A model generated the notes under the pieces. The model saw nothing but the letters and a program-made list of their open reading frames with translations. It was not told the origin of the DNA and did not search any database. A program made the position numbers and the translations under genes. Positions 8,820 through 17,641 of a DNA stretch of 64,000 nucleotides are shown here, one piece after another; the first letter of the stretch is position 1, and each line of letters starts with the position of its first letter. The stretch is taken from contig NZ_CP100470.1 of NCBI RefSeq assembly GCF_030323145.1, positions 4,629,001-4,693,000 of the forward strand, in the 5' to 3' direction. This DNA is from Mesorhizobium sp. C432A (GTDB taxonomy: Bacteria; Pseudomonadota; Alphaproteobacteria; Rhizobiales; Rhizobiaceae).

Positions 8820-9772
8820 GCCGGCACCAGCCTTGCGCGCGCCATGCGCTTCATGGCCAATACCGCAACGATCGAAAGCACGACCAGGATGGCCAGCGCG
8901 ATCGCCGCCACATAGCCCCAGATCAGGTCCTGCGTCGTGACCTTGTAGATGTAGACGGAGATCGTCTCCGTGGCGACGCCGGGGCCGCCGCCGGTCATGA
9001 TGTAGAGCGTGTCGAAGATCTTGAAGTTCTCGATGACACGGATCGCCAGCGCGATGATGATGATCGTCTTCATCTTCGGCAGCACGATGGTGACGAAGCG
9101 CTGCCACGGGTTGGCGCCGAGCAGGGTCGCCGCCTTGATCTGGTCCTGCGGCACGCCGACCAGGCCGGCAAGCAGGATCAGGAACATCAGCGGCGTCCAT
9201 TGCCAGATGTCGGCGATGATCACCGCGATCAGCGCCAGCGTCGGGTCAGACAGCCAGGCGATGGTGACGCGGGAACCGCTGAGTGCCGACAGGATGTCGT
9301 TCAGCGGCCCGCCCGACTGGAACAGCATGAAGAACATGTAGCCGGCCACCGCCGGAACCACCATCATCGGCATCAGCAGGATCGAATAGAAGATCCGCTT
9401 GCCCGGAAAATCGTCCGCGAACAGCGTCGCCAATGCCAGGCCAAGCAGGAATTCGACAGGCACGCACAAGACCATGACGATGGCCGTGCGCCTCAGCGCG
9501 CTCCAGAAGCGCGCATCGGCGGCAAGGTCGGTGTAGTTGGCGAAGCTGTTCCACATCTCCCATGCGTTCCACCAGCCCAGGCCGGATAGCGGCGACCAGT
9601 CGGTGACGCTGATGTAGAGCTGCATCAGCAGCGGGAAGACGGAGATGAAGAGCACCAGGATCTGCGCCGGCAGCGTCAGCCGGAATCCCAGCCGCGCTCC
9701 CTCGTCCCGCAGCGCGGGCTTGCCAAGCGCGGCCTTTGCGTCCTTCGAGACAGTCACGGTCACCGCGCTCAT
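8816..9772 (-). CDS. CUT1 importer permease, MalF-like
   Basis: 318-residue inner-membrane permease. About six hydrophobic segments start near residue 33 ([20 protein letters not shown]), and an EAA-type cytoplasmic loop (about residues 205-225, [21 protein letters not shown]) contacts the ATPases. The start at 9772 opens [10 protein letters not shown] and overlaps the preceding permease stop by ATGA; the same junction type joins its stop to ATPase A. An in-frame upstream extension to 10216 lies wholly inside the neighbouring permease gene and is rejected. It pairs with the permease at 9769-10629. Confidence 0.9.
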   Translation of the reverse strand: MSAVTVTVSKDAKAALGKPALRDEGARLGFRLTLPAQILVLFISVFPLLMQLYISVTDWSPLSGLGWWNAWEMWNSFANYTDLAADARFWSALRRTAIVMVLCVPVEFLLGLALATLFADDFPGKRIFYSILLMPMMVVPAVAGYMFFMLFQSGGPLNDILSALSGSRVTIAWLSDPTLALIAVIIADIWQWTPLMFLILLAGLVGVPQDQIKAATLLGANPWQRFVTIVLPKMKTIIIIALAIRVIENFKIFDTLYIMTGGGPGVATETISVYIYKVTTQDLIWGYVAAIALAILVVLSIVAVLAMKRMARARLVPA

Positions 9773-10629
9773 TGCTTGAGCGCGCCGAACGTCAGCCCGC
9801 GCACCAGATGGCGCTGGATGGCAATGCCCATGATGACCGGCGGCACCGCGGCGATAACACCGAGCGCGGCCTTGGCGCCATAGAGTTGACCGGTCATCGA
9901 GGAGGACAGCGAGGCCATGTAGATGGGGATCGTCACCCATTCGCGCGTCGTCAGCAGCAGCGCGATCAGATAGTCCGACCAGTTGAGGATGAAGACGAAG
10001 AGGGCGGCGCTGGCCAGCGGTGCGCGCATCATCGGCAGCGTGATGCGCGTGAAGACGCGCAGCCGCGAACAACCTTCGACAAGCGCCGCTTCCTCGATCT
10101 CGCGCGGCATGTCGTCGAAGAAGGTCTTCATGAGCCAGAAAGCGAATGGCAGGGTGACGATGCCGTAGATCAGCGCCAGGCCAAACCAGCTGTCGGTGAA
10201 GTTCAGGAAGGCCCACATGATCATGACCGGGATCATCACCGCCATTGGCGGAAACAGCCTGAGCTGGATCAGCGCCAGCGGCAGGTTCTGGCCCGAGCCG
10301 AAACGCGACAGCCCGTAGGCCGCAGCCGTGCCCGCCGACATCGCGATCGCCGTGCCGAACACCGCCGACAGCAGCGACGACAGGATCGGCTTCAGCGCGG
10401 TGCGGTCGAGCGCCACGATCAGATTGTTGTTGGATTCACCGAAGACGAACTGGAAATTGCCGAGCGTCGGGTTCTTCGGCCACCATGTCAGGTCGGCGCC
10501 GGTCGCCGACCATTCGGCGATCGGCTTGAAGGCCATCGACACCATCCACAGGATCGGCACCAGCGTCACCGCCATCGCCGCGAAGATCGCGGCGTAGCGG
10601 AATATCTCGAAGGGGACGGAACGCTTCAT
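9769..10629 (-). CDS. CUT1 importer permease, MalG-like
   Basis: 286-residue inner-membrane permease with six hydrophobic segments, opening [19 protein letters not shown]. The EAA loop is clear as [23 protein letters not shown], the ATPase docking site. C-terminal residues GLTFGALKQ match the usual end of MalG-like permeases. It follows the binding-protein gene after an 81-base gap containing a hairpin, and overlaps the next permease by four bases. Together with that permease it forms the translocation path for the sugar bound by the Tat-exported binding protein. Confidence 0.9.
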   Translation of the reverse strand: MKRSVPFEIFRYAAIFAAMAVTLVPILWMVSMAFKPIAEWSATGADLTWWPKNPTLGNFQFVFGESNNNLIVALDRTALKPILSSLLSAVFGTAIAMSAGTAAAYGLSRFGSGQNLPLALIQLRLFPPMAVMIPVMIMWAFLNFTDSWFGLALIYGIVTLPFAFWLMKTFFDDMPREIEEAALVEGCSRLRVFTRITLPMMRAPLASAALFVFILNWSDYLIALLLTTREWVTIPIYMASLSSSMTGQLYGAKAALGVIAAVPPVIMGIAIQRHLVRGLTFGALKQ

Positions 10630-10692
10630 CTGGCTGCTTTGCTGGTGGCGTTGACTGCGGCGGGGAGGAACAGATGCTCTTCCCCTCCAGCG

Positions 10693-10714
10693 CTGATCCA
10701 GGGAGACGGATCAG
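10693..10714 (-). promoter_or_regulatory. Hairpin at end of binding-protein gene
   Basis: CTGATCC (10693-10699) and GGATCAG (10708-10714) form a 7-bp stem with an 8-base loop that overlaps the stop codon of the binding-protein gene. It lies at the junction with the first permease gene, the same position as hairpins in the three other importer operons here. A transcript-stabilising or partial-termination role is inferred. Confidence 0.5.
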
Positions 10715-12324
10715 CTGATCGGGTCGAGAACAGTCGGCCAGGCCTCCTTGTTCGTCCTGATGGCTTCGAGCAATTTGTCCTCGCCGATGCGGCGGGCGAT
10801 CTTCTTCCACTCCGCTTCCGTGTCGGCCATCGCCTGTTCCGCTGTCTTGGCTTTGGTCAGCGACGCCATCAGGTTTTCGTCCAATGCGTTGTGGAAGGCG
10901 GTGGCGCCGGGATAGTTGATCGTCGGCACCGTGCGGGCGACGGTCTCGCGCACCACGTCGATGTGGTAGGCGTGGTAGGTCTGGCGCACCAGCGGATCGG
11001 AGAAATCCGAGAGCCGGAACGGATCGAGATAGCCGCCCGGATTGGCGCTCATCCAGGCATAGATGCGGGCGGAGCCCAGCCACTGCAGCAAGAGGTAGGC
11101 GACCTCCTGGTTTTTCGACTGAGACGAGACCATGCCGGTCAGCGAGAACCACAGCACGGAACGGCTGATCAGCTTGCCGTCGACTTCGCGGCCGGGCGGC
11201 AGCATCGAGCCGATCTTGCCGGTGACGGCAGAATCCTTGTTGCCGGCATTGTCGAGGAATTTCGGCAGGTTCGAGAAGGCGCAGGTCATCGCCGCGCCGC
11301 CCTTGGCGAAATTTCCATACTGCTCCGGCCAGCCCCAGGAGATCGCGTCCGGCGAGTGATGAACCAGCGAGCCGACATATTCGTTGGTGGCGGCAATGCC
11401 GTGCTCGGAATTGATCAGCGGCTTGCCGTCGTCGCCGAACAGGAACTGGTTGGGCGATGCCATCGAGACATAGCGCTGATACCAGTTGGTGTAGCCCCAG
11501 CCCTGGTTGCGCAGGTCGGTGGAGCCGAACAGGCCCTTGTCGGGCCGCTGGAAGAAGCCCGCGATGTCACTGTGCTGCTTCCAGGTCTTCGGCGGCGCCA
11601 GATCGTAGCCGAATTTGTCCTTGAACGCCTTCTGCTCGGCAGCGTCGCCGAACAGGTCGGTGCGGTAGACCCAGGTCTGGAAGTCGCCGTCCAGCGACAC
11701 GCCATAGTTGGACCCGCGATATTTGTTGAGCAGCGACACGCCCTTGGCGCCGTCGACATAGCCGGTCTTGGGATCGTCCCATTCGGGCTTGTACTGGGCG
11801 ACGAAGTCGTCGAGCTTGGCGATGCCGCCGGTCTCGGCAAGGTCGCCGAGGCGGTTCCATTCCGTCGAGTAGATGTCATAGGCCCCACGCTTGGTGGAGA
11901 TGTCCTGCATCGTCTTGGTGAATTCCTGGCCGTTCGGCAGGCCGACGATCTCGATCTGGATGCCGGTCTCCTTTTCCCACAGCTCCTTGATCGACGGCGC
12001 ACCCGCAGGGAAAGGCTGTGTGAGTTGGCCAATCGAGCCATCCGACAGGCCAAGCACGATCTTGGCCGGTGCCTTGCCAGCTCCCTTCAAGGCCTTGGCC
12101 GCCTCAACGGCACGGCCTTCCGGCGTGTCGGCGCCATATTGATAGCGCTCTGCGCCCTTGAAACCGGTGGGGCCGCCGACCATGCCTGGCGCCAGCGCGT
12201 CGGCCGCAACGGCACGGCCGGGACGGATGAATTGCGGTGCGATACCGGCCGCAGCCACGAACGCCGCGGCCTTTCCTCCGGACGCCAACAAGCCGCGTCG
12301 CGATATGCGGATCAAATCAGACAT
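10711..12324 (-). CDS. Tat-exported sugar-binding protein of the CUT1 importer
   Basis: 537-residue extracellular solute-binding protein, longer than the roughly 420 residues of typical CUT1 binding proteins but similar to GlpV-type ones. It starts MSDLIRISRRGLLASGG; the twin arginines at 9-10 followed by a hydrophobic stretch to about residue 38 form a Tat signal, so it probably folds in the cytoplasm before export. It is the first gene of the leftward operon and has GGGAGGAATTCC upstream of its ATG. It feeds the two permeases and the asymmetric ATPase pair downstream. The ligand is unknown; a sugar or polyol is inferred from the catabolic genes. Confidence 0.88.
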   Translation of the reverse strand: MSDLIRISRRGLLASGGKAAAFVAAAGIAPQFIRPGRAVAADALAPGMVGGPTGFKGAERYQYGADTPEGRAVEAAKALKGAGKAPAKIVLGLSDGSIGQLTQPFPAGAPSIKELWEKETGIQIEIVGLPNGQEFTKTMQDISTKRGAYDIYSTEWNRLGDLAETGGIAKLDDFVAQYKPEWDDPKTGYVDGAKGVSLLNKYRGSNYGVSLDGDFQTWVYRTDLFGDAAEQKAFKDKFGYDLAPPKTWKQHSDIAGFFQRPDKGLFGSTDLRNQGWGYTNWYQRYVSMASPNQFLFGDDGKPLINSEHGIAATNEYVGSLVHHSPDAISWGWPEQYGNFAKGGAAMTCAFSNLPKFLDNAGNKDSAVTGKIGSMLPPGREVDGKLISRSVLWFSLTGMVSSQSKNQEVAYLLLQWLGSARIYAWMSANPGGYLDPFRLSDFSDPLVRQTYHAYHIDVVRETVARTVPTINYPGATAFHNALDENLMASLTKAKTAEQAMADTEAEWKKIARRIGEDKLLEAIRTNKEAWPTVLDPIS

Positions 12325-12670
12325 TGGAATTCCTCCCTCAGGGCCGATGTTTCCTCCACGAGCCCATTGAGGGATATTGACGGCAGCACCGGAAGGCTGT
12401 CAACATCATAAATACTCAAAATACATCGTAACACCGCAACCGCGGAGAAAATACGTCATGCAAAGGTCGACACACGGGCTCAATGCCTCGATTTGATGGG
12501 AAATCTGCCTTTCTGGCACGCGACTATCACGCCGGGCGACGCGATTTAGCCTAACCTCCTTGCGCATCGGCTAAGGCTCGATACATCATTTCCCATCAGA
12601 ATCGCTGATGGCTGGCAGCTGTGGCCGTCGGACGGGCTAGCGGCATTGTGCGATCTGATGCATTGAGGAG
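12325..12670. promoter_or_regulatory. Divergent control region between importer operon and LacI regulator
   Basis: This 346-base stretch has no gene. It contains an 11-base motif TGATGGGAAAT at 12494-12504 and again, inverted, at 12588-12598. The second copy overlaps a 19-bp perfect palindrome (12593-12611). AT-rich patches near 12405-12465 (AAATACTC, AAATACATCG, AAATACGTC) could hold the operon promoter. Arrangement and symmetry fit binding by the adjacent LacI-type regulator to two sites, with possible looping. Confidence 0.55.
12593..12611. promoter_or_regulatory. Candidate LacI-family operator palindrome
   Basis: CCATCAG (12593-12599), five-base spacer AATCG, then CTGATGG (12605-12611): the two arms are exact reverse complements. 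It lies 60 bases upstream of the LacI-type regulator start and 270 bases upstream of the importer operon. The symmetry and position suit autoregulation. The spacer contains the CG dinucleotide often seen at the centre of LacI-family operators. Confidence 0.5.
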
Positions 12671-13708
12671 ATGAAGACGGTGCGTTCCACCTTGACTGAC
12701 ATAGCCCGGGAAGCCGGCGTTTCCGCCGCCACCGTCGACCGCGTGCTGAACAACAGGCCCGGTGTGCGGGCGCGCACGCGTGAGATCGTGCTCGAAATGG
12801 CGCAGCGCCTCGGCTACATCGCGGAGGGCCCGAACGGAGCGCCGCCCAGGCCCTCACCTGGAGAGGTCATTCGTCTCGACTTCGCTCTGCCGGCCGGCAC
12901 CAATTCCTTCATCAAGATGCTGCATCGACACATCGAGGCGCAGGCCCTAGCGCGCCCCGATCTCGACGTCCACATCGCCACCATAGAGGGCTTCAACCCC
13001 GACCGGCTCGCCCGCCTGCTGCAAGAATTGCGTGGACAGACACAAGGCGTCGGCGTGATCGCGCTCGATCATCCAACGGTGCGCGAGGCGATCCGCTCGC
13101 TGTCAGCCAATGACGTCAAGGTGGTGACCATCGCCTCCGACATCCTGCATGTTCCGAGAGTGGCCTATATCGGCATCGACAACCGCGCCGCGGGGCGGCT
13201 GGCCGGCTATCTGCTCAACCGCTTCATGGGATCGGAACGCCCAAGCAAGGTGGCGCTGTTCGCCGGCTCGCTGTCCTATCGCGGCCATGAGGAACGCGAG
13301 ATGGGATTCCGGCACATCTTGACCGAGGAGTCGCCCAATCTCAAGATCGTCGAGATGCGCGAAATGCTGGATGACCGAGAGAAGGCTTATTCGGAAGCAT
13401 CAGCGCTTCTGGACCGGCACCCCGATCTTGCCGCGATCTACAATGTCGGCGCCGGCAACACCGGCATCGCTCGGGCGCTCAAGGAGCGTGGACGCGCCAA
13501 AGACATTCTCTTTCTCGGCCACGAGGTGACAGACGGCACCAAGGAACTTTTGTTGGATGGGACGCTCGATGCGGTCATAGATCAAAATCCGCGCGTCGAG
13601 GCGCGGGAAGCGCTCAACATTTTAAGCCACTCCGTCAGGCACCTGAACTATGAACCGCATCAACCACGACTTCAGGTCATCTTCAAAGAGAATATACCTG
13701 AAATCTGA
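12671..13708 (+). CDS. LacI-family transcriptional regulator
   Basis: 345-residue sugar-responsive DNA-binding protein. The N-terminal helix-turn-helix and hinge are clear: TLTDIAREAGVSAATVDRVLNN at about residues 7-28, with Asp-Arg where many members have Ser-Arg. The rest is a periplasmic-binding-protein-like effector domain (about 65-340) of the type with LacI-like ribose-binding fold, including IGIDNRAAGRLAGYLL. GAGGAG lies four bases upstream of the ATG. It is divergent from the twelve-kilobase sugar operon and is its likely regulator, with the imported sugar or an intermediate as effector. Confidence 0.9.
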   Translation: MKTVRSTLTDIAREAGVSAATVDRVLNNRPGVRARTREIVLEMAQRLGYIAEGPNGAPPRPSPGEVIRLDFALPAGTNSFIKMLHRHIEAQALARPDLDVHIATIEGFNPDRLARLLQELRGQTQGVGVIALDHPTVREAIRSLSANDVKVVTIASDILHVPRVAYIGIDNRAAGRLAGYLLNRFMGSERPSKVALFAGSLSYRGHEEREMGFRHILTEESPNLKIVEMREMLDDREKAYSEASALLDRHPDLAAIYNVGAGNTGIARALKERGRAKDILFLGHEVTDGTKELLLDGTLDAVIDQNPRVEAREALNILSHSVRHLNYEPHQPRLQVIFKENIPEI

Positions 13709-13734
13709 TCAATGGATCCGTGATCTTATCGCAA

Positions 13735-13866
13735 AGCACAGCGTTGGCGTCGCCACCGGTCACAAATACGAACGAGAGCCCGAATGATCTCGTCAAAGCC
13801 GCCGATCTGGCACTATTCCGTGCGAAGTCGGAGGGACGAGATCGGGTCGTGGTTGATGGTGCATGA
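13735..13866 (+). pseudogene. Relic of a GGDEF domain C terminus (WspR-like)
   Basis: Translation of 13786-13863 gives ESPNDLVKAADLALFRAKSE followed by GRDRV and a stop at 13864. The C terminus of WspR in this window (43363-44367) has ETPNDFVNAADLALFRAKSE at the same point. Just upstream, in another frame, SVGVATG (from about 13739) matches the preceding WspR segment ISVGVATA, so a frameshift near 13765 separates the two. Nothing recognisable of the rest of the domain remains. It is the tail of a second diguanylate cyclase, left by deletion or brought in by rearrangement. Confidence 0.8.
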
Positions 13867-14127
13867 GAAGGCCGTCGCCCGTTGCAACTCGGTCAGCCTT
13901 TCCGAACCTAAAAAGACCAAGTCCACTCATAGCACCGAGGTCGCGAACGATTGGGGCGAAGACGGTTCTGGATGTCGCCGGCACGAAGCCGACGAATGGC
14001 ATACGCCCGTCCGTCCGCCACGATCACCTGAAGCATCGCCCCGATCAAAGGCGCTCGAGCAGATATGTTGCAGGCGACCTCGTGTGTTATACACGCACGC
14101 TGAGTTTTCGGGTCGGACACGAGATCG
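13867..14127. other. Intergenic stretch without a recognisable gene
   Basis: Short frames on both strands here show no family resemblance and lack ribosome sites. It may contain the promoter of the cyclase gene that follows; no clear sigma-70 or EcfG motif was seen. Confidence 0.4.
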
Positions 14128-15018
14128 ATGGATCAGGAGACGCTTCTTGCCGCAGTCCTCTTAGCTGATGTCGTGGGCAGCACGCCGCTCTATGAGCGGA
14201 TCGGAGACGATGCCGCTCTACAGCAGGTCTCTGATTGCCTGGACACAATGCGCGAGATTGTCGCCAAGCACCGTGGTGATTTCATTTACTCGAAAGGCGA
14301 TGACATACTCAGCCTCTTCGAGAGCCCGGAAATGGCGCTGAGGGCCGTCTGCCAAATTACCCATCAACTGACTAAAGGGCCGTTGAGCGCCCGTATCGGA
14401 TTGCATTTCGGGGCGGTCATTCGCGCGCGGGGCGCGATATTCGGTGACGTTGTCAATGTCACCGCAAGGTTGTCCACCACGGCGAACCCCGGAGAGGTGC
14501 TGATCAGCCAGAGCTTCTGCGAAGCCCTTTCCCCGAGAAGCCGCAAGGGCCTGCGGCTCCTCGACAAAATGGCCTTGAAAGGGAAGCAAGAGTTCTTCGA
14601 TGTCTATACCCTGTGGAGCGACGATGGGGCCCCCGGTACGCAGATCACCAGCCATGGCGCCACTACAGATAGACGCTCGGTCCTGCCGCGGCAGATTCAT
14701 CTGGTCATCCGCTACAGAGATCAGCTGCGATCCTGTCGAAACGGCGAATCCGTGACAATCGGCAGATCGGCGGAATGCGATATCATCGTCGAGCGGCCCT
14801 GGGTATCGAGGCGCCACGCCGCCTTCACCATATTGAATGGCAGAGCTCGGCTTCTCGAACGAAGCTCTTCGGGCACATTTGTTTCCATGGGACTCGGCCA
14901 TGAAGTATTCGTACGCCGTGAAGATATTGTCCTCTTCGGCTCCGGCGTCATCTCGCCTGGAGTGAAGTCGGCACTCGACGAAGCCCAGCTTCTTCACTAC
15001 GAAATTGTCTCGGATTGA
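14128..15018 (+). CDS. Class III adenylate/guanylate cyclase with C-terminal FHA domain
   Basis: 296-residue soluble protein. Residues 1-165 form a class III nucleotide cyclase domain: metal-binding Asp14 (LLADVVGS) and Asp58 (KGDD), and the transition-state pair Asn110 and Arg114 in GDVVNVTARL. A linker leads to a forkhead-associated phosphothreonine-binding domain (about 190-285) with GRSAECDI (212-219), SRRH (227-230) and SSGT (247-250). The protein probably makes cAMP under control of a phosphorylated partner or of its own phosphorylation. Cyclase-FHA fusions are common in rhizobia. No kinase gene is adjacent; flanking sequence is relic-rich, so the gene stands alone. Confidence 0.88.
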   Translation: MDQETLLAAVLLADVVGSTPLYERIGDDAALQQVSDCLDTMREIVAKHRGDFIYSKGDDILSLFESPEMALRAVCQITHQLTKGPLSARIGLHFGAVIRARGAIFGDVVNVTARLSTTANPGEVLISQSFCEALSPRSRKGLRLLDKMALKGKQEFFDVYTLWSDDGAPGTQITSHGATTDRRSVLPRQIHLVIRYRDQLRSCRNGESVTIGRSAECDIIVERPWVSRRHAAFTILNGRARLLERSSSGTFVSMGLGHEVFVRREDIVLFGSGVISPGVKSALDEAQLLHYEIVSD

Positions 15019-15573
15019 CCCGGCCCGGCTACTAGCTCGACCGGTTTCGAGCTGGTTCGCTGGCGCCCTCAATGTCGCGCTGTATTCTTTGACAGCCATT
15101 GGAATCGACCGTTCATAAATGTGCCAAGGCCAATCCAGGAACGTCTGCTCTCGAAGTTGGGCTGCGAAGAGCTGACTTCCGTTCCCTCGCTGAGTTCGAC
15201 GGAGCCGCGGCCGGTGCATCTCCCTCGCAGGATGCGGAGTTCTACCTGCTCCTAGGCGACATTCTGCAGGTGGATGGCTTCGGCAGCAAGCTGGCCCGCT
15301 CGATCGGTGACGCGATAGGTCTTGCCGCGAAAAGGCCGGTGCGTGGGAATTGTGCTGGACTGTCGGCCAGACAATGAGTTGGCGACGGGAGCGGCCGGCT
15401 GAAGCGGGATGCCCGGACCAATTCCCTGCCCTGTGTCGCCTTGATATCCCTAGGTGCTGAAGGTCAGCACAGGCTGTTGCAGCCCGGGGTCGACGAACGC
15501 TTCATCAGACCATTGCGCCGCAATAGCTCCTCGACCACCTGCGAAGGCTCGCGATTGGGCTACCGTCACGAAA
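15019..15573. other. Degraded stretch upstream of the PhoB-like relic
   Basis: No intact gene. A 92-codon frame at 15099-15377 has no recognisable family and no good ribosome site. Fragments such as GIVLDCRPDNELATG near 15345 and GVDERFIRPLRR near 15489 loosely resemble the phosphoacceptor strand and the lysine loop of a receiver domain. This would fit the N-terminal half of the response regulator whose C terminus follows. The resemblance is weak. Confidence 0.35.
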
Positions 15574-15889
15574 TTGGCGCAGAAGCGCAGACCACTGACA
15601 TATCGCGACGTCGAGATGGAGCTCGATGCCACCGTGTTTGCAGCACCGGGGAAAATTCCTCTTGGGCCGATCGAGTTCAAGTTGCTGCGCCACATGGCTC
15701 GAGAATCCTGAAAGGTGATCAGCCGTGATGAATTCATCGCAGCTGGCTGGTCGCAGAAAGCCAGTGCGAGCGCCCAGGTGGTCGACGTTCACATGAGCCA
15801 GTCGCGAAAGTTGTTGAAGCAGTCGTCGCAGAGTTGCCATTCGCACCGTGCGGCTTGCCGGCTATTCTCTCGATGACACTGCGGGCTGA
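15574..15889 (+). pseudogene. Relic of an OmpR/PhoB-type response regulator DNA-binding domain
   Basis: LTYRDVEMELDAT followed by GKIPLGPIEFKLLRHMARES matches the start of a winged-helix output domain, then a TGA interrupts at 15709-15711. The same frame continues with KVISRDEFIAAGW and QVVDVHMSQSRKLL, equivalent to the recognition-helix region. After a shift of one base near 15835 it ends with IRTVRLAGYSLDDTAG and a stop at 15887. One nonsense codon plus one frameshift make a functional product unlikely. The original gene was PhoB-like. Confidence 0.8.
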
Positions 15890-16129
15890 CGATCTCGGCG
15901 ATTGGGTTCAGAAAGGTCGCTGCGTGACGCCGCAAGGGGACCGACGCGATGGGAAAGGTCTTGGCAGCTAGGGGACTTAGCGCCACCAACATTGCAGCCG
16001 TGGCGCTGCTCTAATCGAGAGAAAGTCTGGGCGTATAGAACAAGCGACATGAGCGTGTCGGATTGTTTGCATTCAAACGACCTTTGCGACGTTATCCGTG
16101 CCTTCGCCTTGCTGGTGCCGGAGGAAATC

Positions 16130-16360
16130 ATGACGTCGCCCGACAATTCAGTCGAACTCGTTCGCGACAAGAAGTGGACGGTCCGCATCACCGCCTACGG
16201 CAGCACCCTGACGTTTCCGTTCGAAGCAGAAAGCTATGCACGTTCTTATGCCGATGGTCAGGCATTCCGTCTCGGCGTTCAGGTGGCGGAACTGAAGCGA
16301 TGCGGCTGTCACTTTGTCGACGCGTTGGCGGATAGCCTGCATCGCGATCGGAACGAATAG
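16130..16360 (+). CDS. Small hypothetical protein (76 residues)
   Basis: Opens MTSPDNSVELVRDKKWTVRI and has no recognised domain, signal peptide or membrane segment. GGAGG is five bases upstream of the ATG at 16130, a strong ribosome site that argues for a real gene; the frame extends further upstream without one. The protein is mixed in charge, with three cysteines or histidines near the C terminus (RCGCHF). No partner gene is close. Function unknown. Confidence 0.5.
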   Translation: MTSPDNSVELVRDKKWTVRITAYGSTLTFPFEAESYARSYADGQAFRLGVQVAELKRCGCHFVDALADSLHRDRNE

Positions 16361-16584
16361 GTCGCTGATTGCAGCCTCGCGATTTTTCCATCAATCCCGC
16401 CTGCAATCTTGACAGCAACTCGGCAAAATCCCTCGCCGACTAGTGTTGTCATATGAGCTGGAGCTTTCCTCGCCGCCGGTGGTAGGCGGGATACGCTGCC
16501 GGGAAAGCCCTCTTTTCGCATAGACGCGAACCTTGTGCTTTTCCATCTCAAGGCTGATTGGCGGCTGGATGCGCGCGCCGTCTT

Positions 16585-17542
16585 TCATAGTCTGCCATCG
16601 GCCCGCGCGGAGCGTGGAATCAACGGCGGGGAAGCGGATGATGTTTCCTGTTTGCGCTCGCGTAGCGCAAGAAACGCTGCGAAGAGCATGATAGCCATGC
16701 CGATGATGTCGATCAGGCTAACCTCCTCGCCGTAGGTGATGATGCCAAGCACGACGGCAATCACGGGTGAGACCCTATGAACGAACCAAACAGCACGAGG
16801 AACAGCCACCCGACCCAGGCCGGCCAGCCCCAATCGCCTTTCAGAGCCGCGGCCGCGCCTGGCTCCACAACGAGTGAGATGAGAATTAGGAATGCGCCCC
16901 CGAAAAGGGTGGTGAAGCCGGCGATGAAGTCCGATGAATATACCTCAAGAAGCGGCCGCGCGAGCACCGAACCCCATGCATAGATTACAGCTGCCGACGC
17001 CACCGCTGTCATCGCCAGCAGCCGTAGCCCCCTGCCCTGCTGGTCTGCGTGTGTCCAACCAGCATAGGCTTCGGGCCCGAACAGGACGCACAGACCGGCC
17101 GCACCGAGCAAAATCGCAAAGAGCCTGCGGCCGTCATAGCGTTCGTCCCCCAGAAGCAACGCAAACCCAAGCAGCGTGACGGGGGTCAGCGAAAGCTCAA
17201 GAACAGCCGCGGTGCCCGTATCGATGGCTACACACTCTTTATCCAGCTCCTGCACGAAATCGGCGCCTCGCGTGTAGAGCATGCCCCAAAAGAGTGGGCC
17301 ATAGCAAAGCGGAATCATAAACAACGTAACAACGAAAAGGCGCGGCCAACTCCTTTTCGCCACCCGTGGTAGAGCAGCGCCCCTTAGGCGCGCGTCGCAC
17401 TGAGGATCAGCAAGCCGGCTACTGTAAAACGCGTGCCTGCGAACATCAGAGGCGGCACGGTGGCGATCCCTGCCTTGATACCGATCCACGTGGTGCCCCA
17501 GATCACACATAAATCCAAAAATGTCGCTGTGTTGCGGTTCAT
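16585..17542 (-). pseudogene. Broken EamA/DMT-family transporter
   Basis: The true N terminus is at 17542 (MNRNTATFLDLCVIWGTTWI), a classic drug/metabolite transporter start, and runs to a stop near 17384. A frameshift there moves the homology to another frame (GAALPRVAKRSWPRLFVV onward), which continues through four or more membrane segments to GSFIG at about 16785. There roughly twenty codons appear deleted and the frame shifts again, resuming as VSPVIAVVLGIITYGEEVSL to the end. Two frameshifts and a deletion make it a pseudogene. It is divergent from the CGNR-type regulator gene, a pairing in which the regulator probably controls the transporter. Confidence 0.85.
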
Positions 17543-17578
17543 CGGAAGCAGCCTTCGCTGGGCGTTTGTTGGTTCGTC

Positions 17579-17608
17579 GTAACGGCCAAAAGACGTTTAT
17601 TTCGTTAC
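17579..17608. promoter_or_regulatory. Inverted repeat between broken transporter and CGNR regulator
   Basis: GTAACG (17579-17584) and CGTTAC (17603-17608) are exact inverted copies separated by 18 bases. They lie in the short divergent region between the transporter start and the regulator start. This is a candidate binding site for the regulator; evidence is positional only. Confidence 0.35.
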
Positions 17609-17641
17609 AACGGCCTCTTGCCAATACGGTTCCGCCAACCG

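Noticed and set aside
8816..10216. 466-residue version of the MalF-like permease
   Set aside because: The extra N-terminal part lies inside the neighbouring permease gene and is out of character; the ATG at 9772 with ATGA coupling is the proper start. Similar over-long versions at 2525-3197, 29391-29664, 33247-33529 and 39965-40034 were trimmed for the same reason.
15099..15377. 92-codon open frame after the cyclase
   Set aside because: No ribosome site, no family resemblance, and located in a stretch that seems to be decayed sequence. Not called as a gene.
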